A DNA stretch of 64,000 nt from Thiohalocapsa sp. PB-PSB1. GTDB lineage: Bacteria > Pseudomonadota > Gammaproteobacteria > Chromatiales > Chromatiaceae. Within the stretch, counting starts at the first letter, position 1. Each line of letters begins with the position of its first letter. The DNA lies in the NCBI GenBank assembly GCA_016745215.1, contig CP050890.1, forward strand, positions 5,208,001-5,272,000, read 5' to 3'. The notes beneath the pieces are model-generated. The model saw nothing but the letters and a program-made list of their open reading frames with translations. It made no database searches and was not told where the DNA came from. A program made the position numbers and the translations under genes. Below, piece after piece: positions 62,289-64,000 of the stretch.

Positions 62289-63694
62289 CATAGGTGTTCG
62301 GGATATTTTTTCTTAAATTTCATGCAGTTATAAATTTTTTTAATAGACGGCGAAACCCTTGCTAACTTTCATAATAAAATAGTTGTGCCCACTAAATACT
62401 ACAAAAGCAGCAAAGGTATCGCCATGACCGAGAATAGCATTCTTGATGTTTTGAAACAATGCTTCGAAAAATTTATTCCTGCCGAGGACGCCAGAACCAC
62501 GATCACACCTTTGGAGTTTACAATCACTTTGGTGTTTTGCTATTTCGGAGATTCTAAGACATTTTCATTGGAGTCCATTCGCCGTTTCATGATAGGACAC
62601 CTTAATCAATCGATCAGTCGCGGTGCGTTTTGGGAGCGGATGGCTGGAAACCGATTGAAACAGAATTTGCAAAGTGTCATTGCGGAATTGATGGGGCGTC
62701 TTGCGGCATCGGTGCAGGTGAGTGAGACAATTTTGAAACAACTCGGTGTCAACGCTATTGAGGTTGTTGATTCGAGTTAGATTACGCTGTTGCCGGGGGC
62801 GAAGAACGCATTTCCCGGTACCCGCACGAAGGCGTCGATCAAGTGGCATGCGAGTTTCGATATCCTGACCGGATTGCTGGTATGGTTTCAGTTAACGCCG
62901 GGGAAGAGACATGATAGCAAGTGTTTTCCGGAGATCACGTCCTTGAAAGGGAAGTTGGTGATTTTCGACCTGGGTTATTGGGACTATGCTGTCTTGCATG
63001 CCATTGAAAAAGCTGAAGGTTTTTTTCTTTCACGCGTGAAATCCAATGCTGTGATTAAAATCAAAAAAGTTATTCAAGGGCTCAGCAAAGAGGCTATCGG
63101 GCAATCGCTGCTCTCGCTGGATTTGAGCCGTAAAAAAGGCAACATCATTGAAGTGATTATCGAAAAAATTCATCAAGGTAATACCTTAAACTACCGGGCG
63201 ATCGGGTTTTGGAACCCGGTCGAAAAGGATTATCATTGGTATATTACGAATTTAACCGCAGCCGCCTATTTGATTTATCCTTTGTATCGGCTGAGATGGC
63301 AAATAGAACTTATTTTCAAAGCGTGTAAGAATTCCCTGAATGCGAACCAAATTACCTCTTGCAACGCCAATATAATTGAAAACTTACTACTGGCCTCTAT
63401 CGTGGCTCATCTGAGTACGCACACTGTATTTCAGATCGGTAGGGAACAGTTAGATGATGAGCAAAATTTAGCTATTTCGTTTCAAAGAATCGCTAAAGTA
63501 GCGGTTGTACTGGCGCGAGATTTTATCATGTTTTTGTTACATTCATCACAAGAATATTTTAAAATCCTAGTGAATAAGATAAAGTTGTTTGCGAACGAAA
63601 TTTTTGATCCAAATTATAATCAAAGAGAGACATCATTGGCGCGCATACACAGATTATTATTAGAAGGTGGATAAAAAAATCCCGAACACCTATG
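62289..63694. mobile_element. IS4-family insertion sequence (about 1.4 kb)
   Basis: Inverted ends CATAGGTGTTCGGGATATTT (left) and CATAGGTGTTCGGGATTTTT (right, reverse complement). The 10-bp target duplication CATATGCTCC is at 62279-62288 and 63695-63704. The element is AT-rich compared with its surroundings. Its transposase frame is broken by a TAG. Confidence 0.88.
62424..63674 (+). pseudogene. IS4-family transposase with one in-frame TAG
   Basis: One frame runs from MTENSILDVLKQCFEKFIPA to the stop at 63674, broken only by TAG at 62778-62780 within VVDSS-stop-ITLLPGAK, the first catalytic Asp region of IS4 enzymes. Downstream are VIFDLGYWDYAVLHAIEKAEGFFL (second Asp) and YRLRWQIELIFKACKNSLN (the Y-R-E/K signature with Glu). 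A single base change would restore a full protein of about 416 residues. Without readthrough it is inactive. Confidence 0.85.
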
Positions 63695-63704
63695 CATATG
63701 CTCC

Positions 63705-64000
63705 ACGAATCGCCTTCCACGTGCTTACACGGACCCTAGAGGTCTAATCGTCCCAGCGAGAGCGTTGGACAAGCGGAACCCGAACTGCAAGAAATACCAC
63801 GCGATGCTTATGCGCTGCATCGATGAAGAAGGCCTATCGAGTACAGATTATGCCGTTATGGAATCTTTAAGGTCGAGCTTGCCCCGGAAGAGGTCTCAGA
63901 GGATTTATCAGAGCATTAGCTCGGTTTGTGGCCTTGACGGCCGGGAGTATATAGACCGGAATCTCGACCGTATGACTAATCTCTGTTCCTGCCTTTCTAA
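63705..64000 (+). pseudogene. Lipoprotein-like gene, C-terminal part (runs off window)
   Basis: The frame continues TNRLPRAYTDPRGLIVPARA, then LDKRNPNCKKYHAMLMRCID and DGREYIDRNLDRMTNLCSCL to the window edge without a stop. It is basic and cysteine-containing, and no family was recognised. In-frame continuity across the IS4 element supports one split gene. Confidence 0.55.

Noticed and set aside
1..64000. tRNA, rRNA, CRISPR arrays, prophage structural genes, integron integrase
   Set aside because: None recognised by reading either strand; a covariance-model or profile search would be needed to exclude small RNAs.

Overview
The window reads as a chromosomal segment of a gammaproteobacterium with a fairly GC-rich genome. 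Support comes from glnS, the divergent gmk-yicC / rph pair followed by rdgB, the proC-yggT-yggU run, and an argB-algC-coaBC-radC block in Pseudomonas-like order. Sortase-like VPxxP C-terminal anchors and a surface-polysaccharide island suggest an environmental, exopolysaccharide-producing lineage. The genus cannot be named from sequence reading alone. No rRNA, tRNA or CRISPR array was seen.

Layout. 1-2.3 kb: an Rpn-type recombination nuclease gene split by an IS630 element. 2.6-9.4 kb: housekeeping and small genes (DinB-like, glnS, EF-hand protein, RibD-like reductase, SlyD/SlpA-like FKBP, SET protein, lipase-like hydrolase). 9.6-14.6 kb: a tightly coupled signalling module (small membrane protein, symporter-histidine kinase, receiver protein, CBS-nucleotidyltransferase). 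15.2-24.3 kb: a polysaccharide or sulfation island of large multi-domain proteins (sulfotransferase-methyltransferase, sulfotransferase-HAD, HAD-partner-glycosyltransferase, rhamnosyltransferase); the first gene is split by an ISAs1-family element. 24.4-31.3 kb: telA and xpaC, separated by an IS5 remnant, an NMT1-like binding protein, a DedA protein and a globin. 31.7-50.3 kb: core metabolism (gpmI, gltA, fba, gmk, yicC, rph, rdgB, proC, pyrE, argB, algC, coaBC, radC).

50.5-64 kb is accessory DNA. A REP/RAYT unit is followed by an array of attC-like sites with all genes in one orientation and no integrase, which I read as a chromosomal integron cassette cluster (CALIN). Its cargo is two copies of an IS91-like HUH transposase gene, a two-gene membrane protein plus TIR-like protein unit (candidate antiphage defence), and two secreted proteins with VPxxP-type C-terminal anchors. 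The array breaks off in a half attC next to a second REP/RAYT unit, then ISL3 and IS4 elements nested in older genes.

Two kinds of repeat run across the window. A MITE-like palindromic repeat of about 110-165 bp occurs seven times between 6.7 and 43.4 kb, three times overlapping a stop codon. Two ISAs1-family copies with identical transposases and different 10-bp target duplications lie 40 kb apart in the same orientation.
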